A DNA stretch of 64,000 nucleotides from Candidatus Gastranaerophilales bacterium (GCA_944323045.1 CALUQX010000005.1:1-64000), one strand, 5' to 3'. Counted from the first letter of the stretch, positions 1-8,810 are shown. Notes: generated from the sequence alone by a model not told the origin. Translations and numbers: made by a program.

Positions 1-276
1 GTCCTGCTTTGCTGCCTGTGCCGAGTTGGAAGGTTTTAACTTCTGGTGCATAATTTAATTTAGCATCTTTAGTTAAGTCGCTTGCGTCCCCCCAGAATTT
101 TTTGCTAAATGGAGCTTTTCCTGCTTGAATAGGTGACAGTCCTGCTTTGCTGCCTGTGCCGAGTTGGAATGATTTTGCTTCCGGTGCATAATTTAATTTA
201 GCATCTTTAGTTAAGACGCTTGCATCCCCCCAGAATTTCTTGCTAAACGGCGCTTTGTCTGCTTGAATTGGTGTCA
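1..276 (-). repeat. 138-bp in-frame tandem repeat (two visible copies)
   Basis: Copies at 1-138 and 139-276 are about 90% identical by eye and exactly in phase with the reading frame (46 codons). Most differences are third-position or conservative changes. The array may continue beyond the left edge, so the copy number is unknown. It lies inside the partial minus-strand coding region. Confidence 0.85.
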
Positions 277-1546
277 AATTTCCTTTTGGAGCCTGAGTTG
301 TAAATTTAATTTCAGGATGGGCTTTTTGACATTGTTCTAAACTTGCGTATTTTACGCCATTATATTCTACAGCTCCATCAGACATAAATTTTAATGCCTG
401 ATTAGCTGCATTTTGAGTTTTGCCAGTAAAATTATCAATAAATTTTTGAGCGTCTTCTTTAGAATAGAAGGTTCTTGTCGGCTCACCTGCAATTTTTGCA
501 TCATAAGTCCCGCGTTCATTCAACACAATTGACGGCTTTGCGCCTGCAGCTTGCGGTTGTGCTTTTTTGTTGAAATTGTCAATAAATTTCTGTGCATCTT
601 CTTTAGAATAGAAAGTTCTTGTCGGTTCACCAGCGATTTTTGCATCATAAGTTCCGCGTTCGTTCAACACAATTGAAGGTTTAGTTTGTTTTGCGGCAAT
701 TTCCCCTTTTGCATCAGAAACAACTGCCTGCTTTGCTTCAGTTTTTGGCGATGTGTTATTTGTTTGCGGTTTAACCTCCGGTTTATTTTCAGGAGTTTGA
801 ACTGTATTTGTTTTAACTTCTTTAACATCGGCAGGTTGTTGAGCATTATTATTTGAATGCACTGCTTCTGTTGCCTGAGTAGTTTTGTTATTTTTCTTTT
901 TGTAACCGTTTGTATCTTGTTTAAGTGTTTGACCTACTTCAAGTTTTTTACGTTGTTTTCTTAATTCAGCAAGATTTTTAGGTCTTGTATCTTTATATAT
1001 ACCTATTTTCTTTTCATAGTAGCGGCGTCCTGAAATACTTGTTGATTTCGGACGTTTTTCCTGCGGCTTGGCTGCTTGTTGTGCTTGAGCAGCAGACTCT
1101 GCTTTAGGTGCTTCTGCATGTTGAGCAACCGGTGTTTGTTTTGGTGTTTCAACCTTTTGCTGTTCAGCCTTTGGAGTGTTAGCCTCCTGTTTAGAAACTT
1201 GTTCTGTCTTTGGCGTACTGGCATCCTGTTTAGGTGTTTCAGTTTTTGGTTGTTCTGAGTTCGGCGCTTCAGGAGTAGAAGGCTGCGCCTTTACCTGCTC
1301 AGTTTTCGGTGTCATGGCTTGCTGAGCAGGTTTTTCCTGTTGCGGCACATCTTTATTCGTTAATTCTTGTTGTATTTGTGGGGCAGTTTCAAGACCTACA
1401 GATTTTTTCCTGTAGCCGTTTTTATTCTGTGTTAGAATCTGACCGATTTCTAATCTTTTATGTGACGCCATGTACTCTTTCAAATTTTTAGGTTTTTGAG
1501 CACCTCTGCTGCCTGATGAATACGTCGTTGCTGTTACTCTTGTCAT
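1..1546 (-). CDS. Partial repeat-rich Pro/Lys/Gln-rich protein (3' end beyond window)
   Basis: An open frame runs from an ATG at 1546 to the left edge without a stop, giving at least 515 codons. The start has a good ribosome site (AAGGGG, about 8 bases upstream). The first ~50 residues contain a module (PKNL...L.IGQ.L...NGY+KK) that recurs near residue 200. The two are separated by a Pro/Lys/Gln/Glu-rich linker with repeated PKTE-type words. Then come two near-identical 48-residue repeats (GTYDAKIAGEPTRTFYSKE) and at least two 46-residue repeats (FSKKFWGDAS). I see no signal peptide or membrane segment. The VGQTLK phrase faintly recalls the end of a LysM domain, but I would not call one. Function unknown; it looks like a modular surface or scaffold protein. 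The reading frame is well supported; no function is. Confidence 0.8.
   Translation of the reverse strand, partial: MTRVTATTYSSGSRGAQKPKNLKEYMASHKRLEIGQILTQNKNGYRKKSVGLETAPQIQQELTNKDVPQQEKPAQQAMTPKTEQVKAQPSTPEAPNSEQPKTETPKQDASTPKTEQVSKQEANTPKAEQQKVETPKQTPVAQHAEAPKAESAAQAQQAAKPQEKRPKSTSISGRRYYEKKIGIYKDTRPKNLAELRKQRKKLEVGQTLKQDTNGYKKKNNKTTQATEAVHSNNNAQQPADVKEVKTNTVQTPENKPEVKPQTNNTSPKTEAKQAVVSDAKGEIAAKQTKPSIVLNERGTYDAKIAGEPTRTFYSKEDAQKFIDNFNKKAQPQAAGAKPSIVLNERGTYDAKIAGEPTRTFYSKEDAQKFIDNFTGKTQNAANQALKFMSDGAVEYNGVKYASLEQCQKAHPEIKFTTQAPKGNLTPIQADKAPFSKKFWGDASVLTKDAKLNYAPEAKSFQLGTGSKAGLSPIQAGKAPFSKKFWGDASDLTKDAKLNYAPEVKTFQLGTGSKAG
428..676 (-). repeat. 144-bp in-frame tandem repeat (two copies)
   Basis: A 35-residue core beginning SIVLNERGTYDAKIAGEP is encoded at 676-572 and again at 532-428, a period of 144 bases (48 codons). 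The protein cores are identical in the two copies, while the DNA differs at several synonymous positions. This points to purifying selection after duplication rather than a very recent copy. Confidence 0.85.
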
Positions 1547-1807
1547 ACAACCATCCCCTTAAATTTTGTTTTTTATTCCCCGTATAAAAATATATTCCCC
1601 GTAGTTATATAAAAAATAATTTAGTACAATAATTGCCCTTTATATAAGATTAATGTCTGTTAGAATCCGCAAAACGCACGTAAAATCCAGATTTTAGCCT
1701 ATTGTAATAATTTTTAACATTTCTGTAATGTATTAAGTTAATATAAAGAAATTGTAGAAAGTGCCTATTTGTAATATAATTTAAACTAATAGGAGAGAGG
1801 AAAAGTT

Positions 1808-2617
1808 ATGATAGATAAAACAGCAATTATCCACCCTACAGCACAAATCGCAGATGACGCGATTATTGGACCATATGTTGTAATAGGTGAAAACGTAAAA
1901 ATTGGAAGTAAAACAAGAGTTATTTCAAATGCTCATATTGAGTACGCTGAAATAGGCGAAAGATGTACAATTAGCCCATTTGCAACAATAGGGTCTGAAC
2001 CTCAGGATTTAGGATACAAAGGCGAACCAACAAAAGTTGTTATAGGTGACGACACAATTATTAAAGAAAATGTAACAGTTCACCGCGGCGCTGCATGCGG
2101 CGATTTCACTACAAGAATCGGAAATAAATGTTTGTTAATGGTCGGCTCACATGTCGCTCACAATTGTGTTTTAGCTGATGAAGTTATCTTAGCAAACCTT
2201 GTAACACTTGCGGGTCATATCCATGTAGGATTCGGAGCCTTTATCGGCGGTATGAGTGTATTTCACCAGAACATCCGTATTGGCGAAATGGCTATCGTAA
2301 GCGGATTCTCAGCATCCCGTCAAGATATCCTCCCGTATTCTAAAGGTGAAGGGCGTCCGCCTGTTCCGCGTGGATTAAATGTTGTTGCGATGAAACGCCG
2401 CGGAGTTCCTGCAGATATCAGAAATTACACAAGAGAAGCTTTCAAATTGCTTATTTCTGATGAATACAACACAACTCAGGCTATTGAAAAAATTAAAGCA
2501 GAAATTCCTATGAATAAATACATAAAAAATATGATTGATTTTATTCATACTTCAAAACGCGGTGTGCTTTTAAAATCGCATAAATCCGGCTATCAATCTT
2601 TAGAAAGTGAAGAATAA
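1808..2617 (+). CDS. lpxA: Acyl-ACP--UDP-N-acetylglucosamine O-acyltransferase (LpxA)
   Basis: LpxA catalyses the first step of lipid A synthesis, moving a hydroxyacyl chain from acyl carrier protein to UDP-GlcNAc in the cytoplasm. The 269-residue product begins with left-handed beta-helix hexapeptide repeats (IHPTAQIADDAIIGPYVVIG). It has the catalytic-site motif SHVAHN, with H118 matching E. coli His125. A helical C-terminal domain follows from about residue 190. Length is normal for the family. The start has an AGGAGAG ribosome site. It shows the organism builds a lipid A outer membrane, in line with kdsC/kdsD at 21.9-23.3 kb. A hairpin terminator follows the stop, so it ends its own transcript. 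Confidence 0.96.
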   Translation: MIDKTAIIHPTAQIADDAIIGPYVVIGENVKIGSKTRVISNAHIEYAEIGERCTISPFATIGSEPQDLGYKGEPTKVVIGDDTIIKENVTVHRGAACGDFTTRIGNKCLLMVGSHVAHNCVLADEVILANLVTLAGHIHVGFGAFIGGMSVFHQNIRIGEMAIVSGFSASRQDILPYSKGEGRPPVPRGLNVVAMKRRGVPADIRNYTREAFKLLISDEYNTTQAIEKIKAEIPMNKYIKNMIDFIHTSKRGVLLKSHKSGYQSLESEE

Positions 2618-2631
2618 AAATAAAAGTGTTT

Positions 2632-2660
2632 AAAAGGAGGATTTAATACCCTCCTTTTTT
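2632..2660 (+). terminator. Intrinsic terminator after lpxA
   Basis: A 9-bp stem (AAAAGGAGG with CCTCCTTTT) closes a loop of about 9 bases and ends in a T run. It lies 14 bases after the lpxA stop and before the ribosome site of the next gene. Confidence 0.8.
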
Positions 2661-2680
2661 AAAATTAAGGAGATAAAATT

Positions 2681-3784
2681 ATGAAAACAGTCTGGGATAA
2701 ATATGCAGAAGTTCTCGTGGACTATTCAACAAATGTTCAAAAAGGCGACACTGTTCAAATCCGCGCTACAAGTGCAGAAGCAAAAGAACTCGTGAAAGCT
2801 GTATACAAGCGAGTGTTAGAACGCGGCGGACATCCTATAGTCAGAACTTCTATAGCAGATTTGTCTGACATATTTATTAAATACGCATCAGATGAACAAC
2901 TTGATTATGTTGACCCGATTACTAAAATGGAGTATGAAACAATAGATAAATTTATTTCTATCGGTGCCCCTTTGAATACCAAAAACATGGCGCGTGCAGA
3001 TTTAAACAAGCTTTCACGCCGCGGCAAGGCAACCAAACAATTATCAGAAATTCTGATGTCCCGCTCTGCCAGAGGCGAAGCAAGCTGGGTTGTGGCAGAT
3101 TTTCCAACCAATGCACTTGCGCAGGAAGCCAAAATGTCTCTTGATGAATACACCGAATTTTTGATTAAATCGTGCTACTTAGACCTGGACAACCCTGTTG
3201 CAAAACTCCGCGAATTAGACGAAAAACAATCTAAATGGGCTAACTACCTTAACAATGCTAAAAAAATTCGCATCACAGGAGAAAAAACAGATATAACTTT
3301 CGGAGTTGCAGGACGTAAGTGGGTAAGCTGCTCAGGACTTAATAATTACCCTGACGGCGAAGTATTTACATCTCCTGTAGAAGATAATGTAAATGGCGAA
3401 ATATACTTTGATTTTCCACAAAACTACCGTGGAAATGAAGCCCACGGGGTTCATCTGTGGATAGAAAACGGTCAGATAGTAAAAGCCAAAGCCGATAAGG
3501 GTGAAGATTTTTTACATGCCATGCTTAATATGGATGAAGGTTCCAAGGGCATCGGCGAAATAGCTATAGGTACAAATGACGAAATTCAAGAAGTTACCGG
3601 CAATATTCTCTTTGATGAAAAAATAGGCGGCTCAATTCATATGGCTGTCGGGGCGTCATATCCGGAAACCGGCGGAAAAAATGTTTCAGGACTTCACTGG
3701 GACATGATTAAAAATATGAAAAATGGCGGAAAAATTTACGCTGATGATGTCTTGATTTATGAAAACGGTAAAATGCTTATATAA
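2681..3784 (+). CDS. M29-family aminopeptidase (thermophilic metalloprotease type)
   Basis: The 367-residue product has the layout of M29 leucyl aminopeptidases (AmpS/PepS/aminopeptidase T). These are cytoplasmic dinuclear-metal enzymes that release N-terminal residues from peptides. Visible family signatures are NYPDGEVFTSPVED with the metal-ligand Glu, the EIAIGTN block, the HMAVGASYPETGG block and the HWDMI motif near the C-terminus. These carry the conserved Glu, His and Asp metal ligands. Length is close to the usual ~370-410. The start follows a strong AAGGAG site. It sits between two terminators and so is probably monocistronic. The exact substrate range cannot be read from sequence. 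Confidence 0.9.
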   Translation: MKTVWDKYAEVLVDYSTNVQKGDTVQIRATSAEAKELVKAVYKRVLERGGHPIVRTSIADLSDIFIKYASDEQLDYVDPITKMEYETIDKFISIGAPLNTKNMARADLNKLSRRGKATKQLSEILMSRSARGEASWVVADFPTNALAQEAKMSLDEYTEFLIKSCYLDLDNPVAKLRELDEKQSKWANYLNNAKKIRITGEKTDITFGVAGRKWVSCSGLNNYPDGEVFTSPVEDNVNGEIYFDFPQNYRGNEAHGVHLWIENGQIVKAKADKGEDFLHAMLNMDEGSKGIGEIAIGTNDEIQEVTGNILFDEKIGGSIHMAVGASYPETGGKNVSGLHWDMIKNMKNGGKIYADDVLIYENGKMLI

Positions 3785-3786
3785 AG

Positions 3787-3813
3787 AAAGGGGAAGTCAT
3801 CTGACTTCCCTTT
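3787..3813 (+). terminator. Terminator between convergent genes
   Basis: A 9-bp stem (GGGAAGTCA with TGACTTCCC) is extended by an AAAG/TTT flank and has a 2-base loop. It lies between the stops of the plus-strand peptidase gene and the minus-strand rhodanese gene. The flanking T and A runs would let it work in both directions. Confidence 0.75.
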
Positions 3814-3839
3814 AAAAAAATTATGACAACCAGATTTTT

Positions 3840-4223
3840 TTATTTGACCACTTCAAAATGAAATTCGTCAGCCCAGGTTTTGAATCCGCCCTCAAGCAGC
3901 ATGCACGGATAATTGTATTCCGCAAGTATCATACATGCCCTTGCTCCTAAATGGCATTGTTCATTGTAACAATACACGATTGTAATCTTTTCTTTAGATA
4001 GTTGGTCTAAATTATCTGCCAGTTCATCTTTTGGGATTGATAGTGCATCTGCAATATGTCCGAGAGCGTAATCTTCTCTGCGGCGTACATCAACAATGGT
4101 GATATCATACTTTTCTGCCATATTTTGCAATTCTACCGGTCCCAGCGTGTATGCAAGTTCACGTGCAAAATAATCCTGTGCCTCCTGCGTATTAAAACGC
4201 ATCTCTTTTATTTTTAAACTCAT
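3840..4223 (-). CDS. Rhodanese-domain protein (single domain)
   Basis: The 127-residue protein is a single rhodanese domain, a fold that carries sulfane sulfur on an active-site cysteine. DVRRREDYALGHIADA is the typical CH2A-like motif. The active loop is YCYNEQCHLGARA, with C85 as the likely persulfide-carrying cysteine and a second Cys at 90. The CYNEQC loop resembles many small cytoplasmic rhodaneses of unknown donor and acceptor. A 10-bp hairpin with a T6 tail lies directly upstream of the ATG and includes the ribosome site, which could hold expression down. It converges with the peptidase gene. Confidence 0.88.
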   Translation of the reverse strand: MSLKIKEMRFNTQEAQDYFARELAYTLGPVELQNMAEKYDITIVDVRRREDYALGHIADALSIPKDELADNLDQLSKEKITIVYCYNEQCHLGARACMILAEYNYPCMLLEGGFKTWADEFHFEVVK

Positions 4224-4228
4224 AAAAA

Positions 4229-4258
4229 ATTATCCTTTCCTGTTAAGAAAAGGATAAT
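4229..4258 (-). promoter_or_regulatory. Terminator-like hairpin covering the rhodanese ribosome site
   Basis: A perfect 10-bp inverted repeat (ATTATCCTTT with AAAGGATAAT, 10-base loop) is followed on the minus strand by TTTTTT and then the ATG. The Shine-Dalgarno-like AAAGGA is part of the 3' arm. It could be an attenuator or a translation-blocking stem, or the terminator of the gene upstream on the minus strand (4382-4657). Confidence 0.55.
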
Positions 4259-4381
4259 CTATTTTGTAAAAAAGTAACTTATATAATCGGGGTATTTAAA
4301 AGTCTAAAATTAATTTGGGGTAAATGTATAATGAATTAATATTTAGGAGTTTGAATTATTTTGTATTTTAATTATTATCTC

Positions 4382-4657
4382 TTATGCAGTGAAAGAGATG
4401 TGTTTTTGGGGTTGAACGCTTTTGTTAGCGCCTCTTAGTATATCTAAAGTCTTACCGAATTTGTAAGCCAGAGCTGTAACAGGGTTAGATTGTACAGCGT
4501 CAGCTTTGTAAGTTCTTTGAAGGTCTTTTTCAAAATTAACCTTTGCGCTGTCGTTCTGCAATGCTAAGATTGCTTGAGCAGCTGTGTTATTATTGTTGTT
4601 ATTACCGAAAGATATCGGTTTAACTGTATTAAATTTTACTGGATTTATAGTTATCAT
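4382..4657 (-). CDS. Small lineage-specific protein with ISF motifs
   Basis: I do not recognise this 91-residue protein. The frame is open up to 4714, but I chose the ATG at 4657 because it follows a strong GAAAGGAGGG ribosome site. The N-terminus reads MITINPVKFNTVKPISFG, followed by six Asn, a helical middle, and a C-terminus ending KHISFTA. It thus carries an ISF-type tripeptide near both ends. No signal peptide or membrane helix is visible. A similar IYFSA phrase opens the protein at 13543-14595. Coding status is supported by the ribosome site and composition; the function is unknown. Confidence 0.65.
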   Translation of the reverse strand: MITINPVKFNTVKPISFGNNNNNNTAAQAILALQNDSAKVNFEKDLQRTYKADAVQSNPVTALAYKFGKTLDILRGANKSVQPQKHISFTA

Positions 4658-4798
4658 GTTTGCCCTCCTTTCGAGGATTCTTATTAAGTGTTTTTTTAAC
4701 ACTTCATTTAACACTTTTACTATAAAATATAAATTCTAATTTGTCAACCCCTGCTGTAAAGTTTTGTTAAGTTGGTTAGAAAGCTTTTAGAATCGGGA

Positions 4799-4876
4799 TT
4801 TTGTCATAAAGTGGCGTAAATACACTTATTATTTATATTAAAGATTTTTGTTATCAGAAAAAGTATACCGGCATGG
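4799..4876 (+). promoter_or_regulatory. Conserved leader-like block (copy A)
   Basis: Three words appear in order: TTTTGTCATAAAGTGGC, AAAAAGTATAC and GGCATGG. The same three words, in the same order, precede the ADP-ribosyltransferase-like gene at 23730-23804. Here they lie upstream of an orphan terminator at 5008-5031. They may mark a shared promoter or leader. Confidence 0.35.
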
Positions 4877-5007
4877 GTAATATGGAGAAAAAAATATTAT
4901 CCAACCGATTTTTTCATATTAGCCAGAAGAGTAATTGTAAAAAGCACACTAATTCCGTTAAATATAATTAAATCTTTTTCATACTTCCAGCTATTCTTAA
5001 TTCCAAC

Positions 5008-5031
5008 GGGAGCATCTGCTCCCTTTTTTTT
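5008..5031 (+). terminator. Orphan intrinsic terminator
   Basis: A GGGAGC/GCTCCC stem with a 4-base loop is followed by eight T residues, a canonical plus-strand terminator. The nearest plus-strand gene upstream ends at 3784 behind its own terminator, so this signal should end an unannotated transcript starting somewhere in 4740-4900. Confidence 0.75.
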
Positions 5032-5054
5032 GCCTCACAGACGAGAAGAGAAAA

Positions 5055-5570
5055 GTATGGTGCCGTCGTTTCGACGCACCGGTTCTCTGTGAATTGTGAA
5101 CGGTGAACTGTGAACTGTTGTTTTTTTAAAGACGATAAGACGTTAAGACGCTAGGACGTGTCTTGGATTTGCTCCATGCTCACGGAGTTTCGCCTATTGT
5201 GCTTACGCACAAGCCGGCTCAATCCGTTCGCTATCCGGACTCGTTTCGCTGTCTTACTCGCCGGCGTTAAACGGGTCTGCAACGCCGCCGCCTTCGCGTC
5301 GCCGTTTCGCCCTCTGCCGGCTCGCGCTCCGTCCGTCCGCAAATCCGCTAAGTTCATTAATAAAAATCAGGCTACGCCTGCATATCACATTCTCTGATAA
5401 AATGTAAACTCTTAATCACCTAATCACTCAGTCACTTAATCACTTCATGTAACAACCGTTAACGGTTCAGTGAACTATTGGTGCAGTAGTGACTGCACCC
5501 TACGACTGGTCACCGTTCACAGGTAACAGTTCACTGTAAAAATCTGACTTGTCTGCCTCTGGTCACGACT
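5055..5570. repeat. Composite of dispersed intergenic repeats
   Basis: 5055-5127 holds the word GTGCCGTCGTTTCGACG followed by GTGAAC-type runs. 5160-5350 is a GC-rich element whose outer parts recur inverted at 39530-39640 with very few differences. This copy carries about 90 extra bases in the middle. 5410-5450 has CACTTAATCACTTA-type words. 5480-5540 repeats GTGAAC-like words again. GC content is clearly above the surroundings. Confidence 0.7.
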
Positions 5571-5692
5571 AACTAAAGTCCATAATCTGCCATAACCCGT
5601 CAAATATATTTCTTTATATAAACTTGCAAAATTGTTATCAGCATTTTAATATAAAAGCATAAGATTTACCCTAAGCAATTCAGGATGGAATT

Positions 5693-7492
5693 ATGACAAA
5701 TACTAATGAAAATATACGCAATATTGCAATAATTGCCCACGTAGACCACGGCAAAACTACTCTGGTTGACTGTCTTTTGAAACAGGCAGGTGCATTCCGC
5801 GAAAATCAACACGTTCAGGAACGTGTATTAGATAGCAACGATTTAGAACGTGAACGCGGGATTACAATCCTTTCTAAAAATATTTCAATCAATTACAAAA
5901 ACACTAAAATCAATGTTGTAGATACTCCGGGACACGCTGATTTCGGCGGTGAAGTTGAGCGTGTTTTAGGAATGGTTGATGGCGCTCTATTAATCGTTGA
6001 CGCTGCAGAAGGTCCGATGCCGCAGACAAGATTTGTTCTCTCTAAAGCGCTGGAACTAGGTTTAAGAATTATTGTTGTTATAAATAAAATTGACAAGCCG
6101 GCTGCAGAACCGCTCACAGCCTTGGATAAAGTTTTTGATTTGTTTACAGAACTGACAGACAGAGATGATTTAATAGATTTTCCGTTCATATTCTCAAGCA
6201 GTTTGCAGGGCTTTGCAATAAAAGATCTTGATGATGAAAGAAAAGATATGATACCTCTTCTTGATTGTATTTTAGAAAACATCAAGCCGCCAAAAGGTGA
6301 TGCGACAAAACCTTTCCAATTCCGTGCCACAACTCTTGATTATAACGATTATGTCGGGCGAATTGTTATCGGACGCATTGAAAACGGCTCAGTAAAATCG
6401 CAGGAACAAGTTTGTGTAATCCATGCAGACGGCTCTCAGGAAAAAGGAAAAATCACAAAGCTTTTTGGATTTCACGACTTAGGTCGTATTGAAATTCAGG
6501 AGGCATTTGCAGGAGATATTGTAGGTATTGCAGGATTTTCTGATATTCAAATCGGTGAAAGTATTTGTGCATTAGACAATCCGCAGCCGCTGCCGTTAAT
6601 TAAAGTTGATGAGCCGACTTTACAGATGAATTTTTCAGTAAATGACAGTCCGTTTGCCGGTACTGAAGGTAAATTTGTAACTTCCCGCCAGCTTAGAAAA
6701 CGACTTTATGACGAACTTGAAAAAAATGTAAGTTTGCGTGTTGAAGATACTGATAGCACTGATGTATTCAGAGTTTCAGGACGCGGAGAACTGCATTTGA
6801 GTATTCTCATAGAAACAATGCGCCGTGAGGGTTATGAATTTCAGGTATCCAAGCCGGAAGTTATCTACAAAGAAATTAACGGTGAAAAGTGCGAGCCTTT
6901 TGAAAATTTAATAGTTGATGTTCCGGAAGGTTATGCTGGATCTTGTATTGACCGTCTTTCCGGACGTAAGGCTGAAATGAAAGAAATGCAGAATGCAAAA
7001 GGCAGAACGCATATGACATTCCATATTCCTGCACGCGGCTTAATCGGATTCAGAAGTGAATTCATCCGTATGACGCGCGGCGAAGGAATTATGTATCACA
7101 CATTTTTGCATTACAGACCTTATGCAGGAGATATTCCGCGTCAGAGAAACGGGTCTATCATTGCACATGAACAAGGTGAGGCAATTCCTTATGCACTTGC
7201 GCAATACGAAGACCGCGGTGTATTCTTTGTAACCCCTAAAACAAAAGTTTATCGCGGGATGATTATCGGAGAATGTAACAAACCGCAGGATATCGTGGTT
7301 AATATCTGTAAGACAAAAAGATTGACGAATATGCGCAGCGCAACCGCTGATGTTATGGTAACCCTTCAGGCGCCAAAAATTCTCTCTCTTGAGGAAAGTC
7401 TTGAATATATTAGCGACGATGAACTTGTTGAGATTACGCCGGAAAGTATCAGAATAAGAAAAGCCGATTTGAACAGGAAAATATATAATTAG
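5693..7492 (+). CDS. typA: GTP-binding protein TypA/BipA
   Basis: TypA is a ribosome-associated translational GTPase related to EF-G that helps 50S assembly and stress adaptation. The 599-residue product has all G motifs: AHVDHGKTT (G1), RGITI (G2), DTPGHADF (G3) and NKID (G4). It continues through the beta-barrel domain, the EF-G-like domains, and the TypA-specific C-terminal domain ([12 protein letters not shown], with KRLTNMRSA). Length matches the family. It stands alone after the repeat-rich spacer. A GTGAAC-type repeat remnant lies just after its stop (about 7512-7540). Confidence 0.97.
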   Translation: MTNTNENIRNIAIIAHVDHGKTTLVDCLLKQAGAFRENQHVQERVLDSNDLERERGITILSKNISINYKNTKINVVDTPGHADFGGEVERVLGMVDGALLIVDAAEGPMPQTRFVLSKALELGLRIIVVINKIDKPAAEPLTALDKVFDLFTELTDRDDLIDFPFIFSSSLQGFAIKDLDDERKDMIPLLDCILENIKPPKGDATKPFQFRATTLDYNDYVGRIVIGRIENGSVKSQEQVCVIHADGSQEKGKITKLFGFHDLGRIEIQEAFAGDIVGIAGFSDIQIGESICALDNPQPLPLIKVDEPTLQMNFSVNDSPFAGTEGKFVTSRQLRKRLYDELEKNVSLRVEDTDSTDVFRVSGRGELHLSILIETMRREGYEFQVSKPEVIYKEINGEKCEPFENLIVDVPEGYAGSCIDRLSGRKAEMKEMQNAKGRTHMTFHIPARGLIGFRSEFIRMTRGEGIMYHTFLHYRPYAGDIPRQRNGSIIAHEQGEAIPYALAQYEDRGVFFVTPKTKVYRGMIIGECNKPQDIVVNICKTKRLTNMRSATADVMVTLQAPKILSLEESLEYISDDELVEITPESIRIRKADLNRKIYN

Positions 7493-7608
7493 AAGACATT
7501 ATACATGCCTTAGTGAACTGTGAACAGTGAACTGCAGTTGGATTGGAGACTGAATTTACGGTGTTTTCCTTGCTTGTATTCAGCATAATCTTTTGTTAAT
7601 ATAACTGT

Positions 7609-7968
7609 ATGAACATATTCAAAATAAATAAAAGTTTTGCGCTTAATCTGTTTTCGTTTTCCGGATACTTAACTCCGCTGTGGATTCCGTGGCTGATGCA
7701 GCAAAATATATTAGGGCTTGCTATATTATTCCATGTATATTTATGTGGTGTACTGTTCCCATGGTTAGTTTTTTTGCTGTTTATTGCAGTTATCGAATAC
7801 TTTCTGAAAGGTAGAAAATTAAGTTTTGATTTTAATGATAAATATAAAAATAATCTGTTCGCAAAAATCTATTTTTGGCTTGGTATATTGCTGAATCTGC
7901 TATTTGCCTATATTGCAATATTTTATTTAGCAGGACTTTGGACATTTATCCACTATCCACGGCAGTAA
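7609..7968 (+). CDS. Small membrane protein of unknown function
   Basis: This 119-residue protein is not recognised. It is strongly hydrophobic, with three or four likely membrane helices at about residues 8-28, 32-65, 84-103 and 100-112, separated by a short charged loop (RKLSFDFNDKYKNN). No clear ribosome site precedes the ATG, so the exact start is uncertain. It converges on the prepilin gene with only 5 bases between the stops. The composition supports a real gene, but no family can be named. Confidence 0.6.
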   Translation: MNIFKINKSFALNLFSFSGYLTPLWIPWLMQQNILGLAILFHVYLCGVLFPWLVFLLFIAVIEYFLKGRKLSFDFNDKYKNNLFAKIYFWLGILLNLLFAYIAIFYLAGLWTFIHYPRQ

Positions 7969-7973
7969 TTAAT

Positions 7974-8771
7974 TTACTTTCCTGAACAAGACTTTTTGCC
8001 GTCCCAGCTTAAGTCATCACAATGCAGGTAGTCCATATTTCCATTCATAATAACCCATGCTGTGCAGCCATAGCCGTTATAACTTGTTGAAGTATTTCGT
8101 TTACAATTATTGTCAAAAGTATAATGAGTATCTTCGGGCATACCTACTGGGTATATTCCATCTTTTGTCATGTAAAAATAAAATTCGTCCTTGCCTAGTG
8201 TATAAACTGATTTTTTAGCGCCAATTTTTACACTAAAATCACCGCAAACATTTTTGAGTGACTTTGATGTTCCCCGACTTGCGCCGCATTCAGCACTGTT
8301 TACAAAACCGCAATTAAATAATAGCCCATCTGCAACTAATATTCCTGTCTCATTAGCAAGTCCTTTTGTTCGAAAAGCACCATCTAAATTATTTCGGTCG
8401 TAGTCTTCAAGAAACATATCCGGACATTTGTCTTTTGTAAAATCACAGCTAGCTACAACCTTCAAATAAGGCGCAAGTATTTTCCAGGTGTTTGCATATG
8501 TATTTTTAAATTCCTCAAGATTTGTCATATTTCCTTCTTCGTCATATTCTGCATTTATCATGCCCCATTGATCATATGTTCCGTGTTCTATCACTGCCAT
8601 TTGATATGCCTGATTCAACATACTATACGCCTTTTTCAACTTTGTTACAGTGACTTTTTCCTGATATCTTTGAACAAGTGTTGGTATAGTCATTGCTGCA
8701 ACAACACCAATTATCGCAAGTGTAATTAATACTTCTGCCAGAGTGAAGGCGTTTAAAATTTTATTTTTCAT
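7974..8771 (-). CDS. Prepilin-like (type IV pilin/pseudopilin) protein
   Basis: The protein has a short type III leader ending in Ala, followed by FTLAEVLITLAIIGVVAA. This is the prepilin peptidase site and hydrophobic assembly helix of type IV pilins and type II secretion pseudopilins. The ~235-residue globular part has many Cys (for example NCKRN, GYGC, LHCDD) and would lie outside the inner membrane. An ATG at 8786 is also in frame, but 8771 is preferred because AGGA lies 8-9 bases upstream. A consensus promoter (TTGACA, 17 bases, TATAAT) lies at 8811-8839 on the minus strand. It is divergent from an XRE regulator, as is the prepilin at 40025. Confidence 0.85.
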   Translation of the reverse strand: MKNKILNAFTLAEVLITLAIIGVVAAMTIPTLVQRYQEKVTVTKLKKAYSMLNQAYQMAVIEHGTYDQWGMINAEYDEEGNMTNLEEFKNTYANTWKILAPYLKVVASCDFTKDKCPDMFLEDYDRNNLDGAFRTKGLANETGILVADGLLFNCGFVNSAECGASRGTSKSLKNVCGDFSVKIGAKKSVYTLGKDEFYFYMTKDGIYPVGMPEDTHYTFDNNCKRNTSTSYNGYGCTAWVIMNGNMDYLHCDDLSWDGKKSCSGK

Positions 8772-8810
8772 ATTAAAAATCCTCATGATTCTTGTTTACA
8801 TTTTAATAAC

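Larger units (their letters stand above)
4658..5692. other. Gene-free 1-kb spacer with orphan terminator and GC-rich repeats
   Basis: No convincing gene lies here. The left half (4740-5007) is AT-rich and ends in a plus-strand intrinsic terminator. A 32-codon plus-strand frame from 4873 to 4971 lacks a ribosome site. On the minus strand, about 5028-4890 reads as the C-terminal end of a membrane-like peptide (DLIIFNGISVLFTITLLANM) without any start codon, which may be a gene remnant. The right half (5055-5570) is made of dispersed repeat words found again at 39.4-40.0, 59.0 and 63.2 kb. The short open frames there come from the repeats. Confidence 0.6.

Noticed and set aside
1..676. CRISPR-like tandem repeats
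   Set aside because: The repeats are 138 and 144 bases, lack spacers and are in frame within one long open reading frame. They are protein repeats.
664..1258. Short open frames on both strands within the edge gene
   Set aside because: They are out-of-frame shadows of the long minus-strand frame that runs to 1546. The long frame has a good ribosome site and in-phase repeats.
5158..5397. Open frames in the GC-rich spacer (both strands)
   Set aside because: The same peptide phrase appears at 39367-39603 because both lie in copies of a non-coding dispersed repeat. No ribosome sites, and composition is not protein-like.
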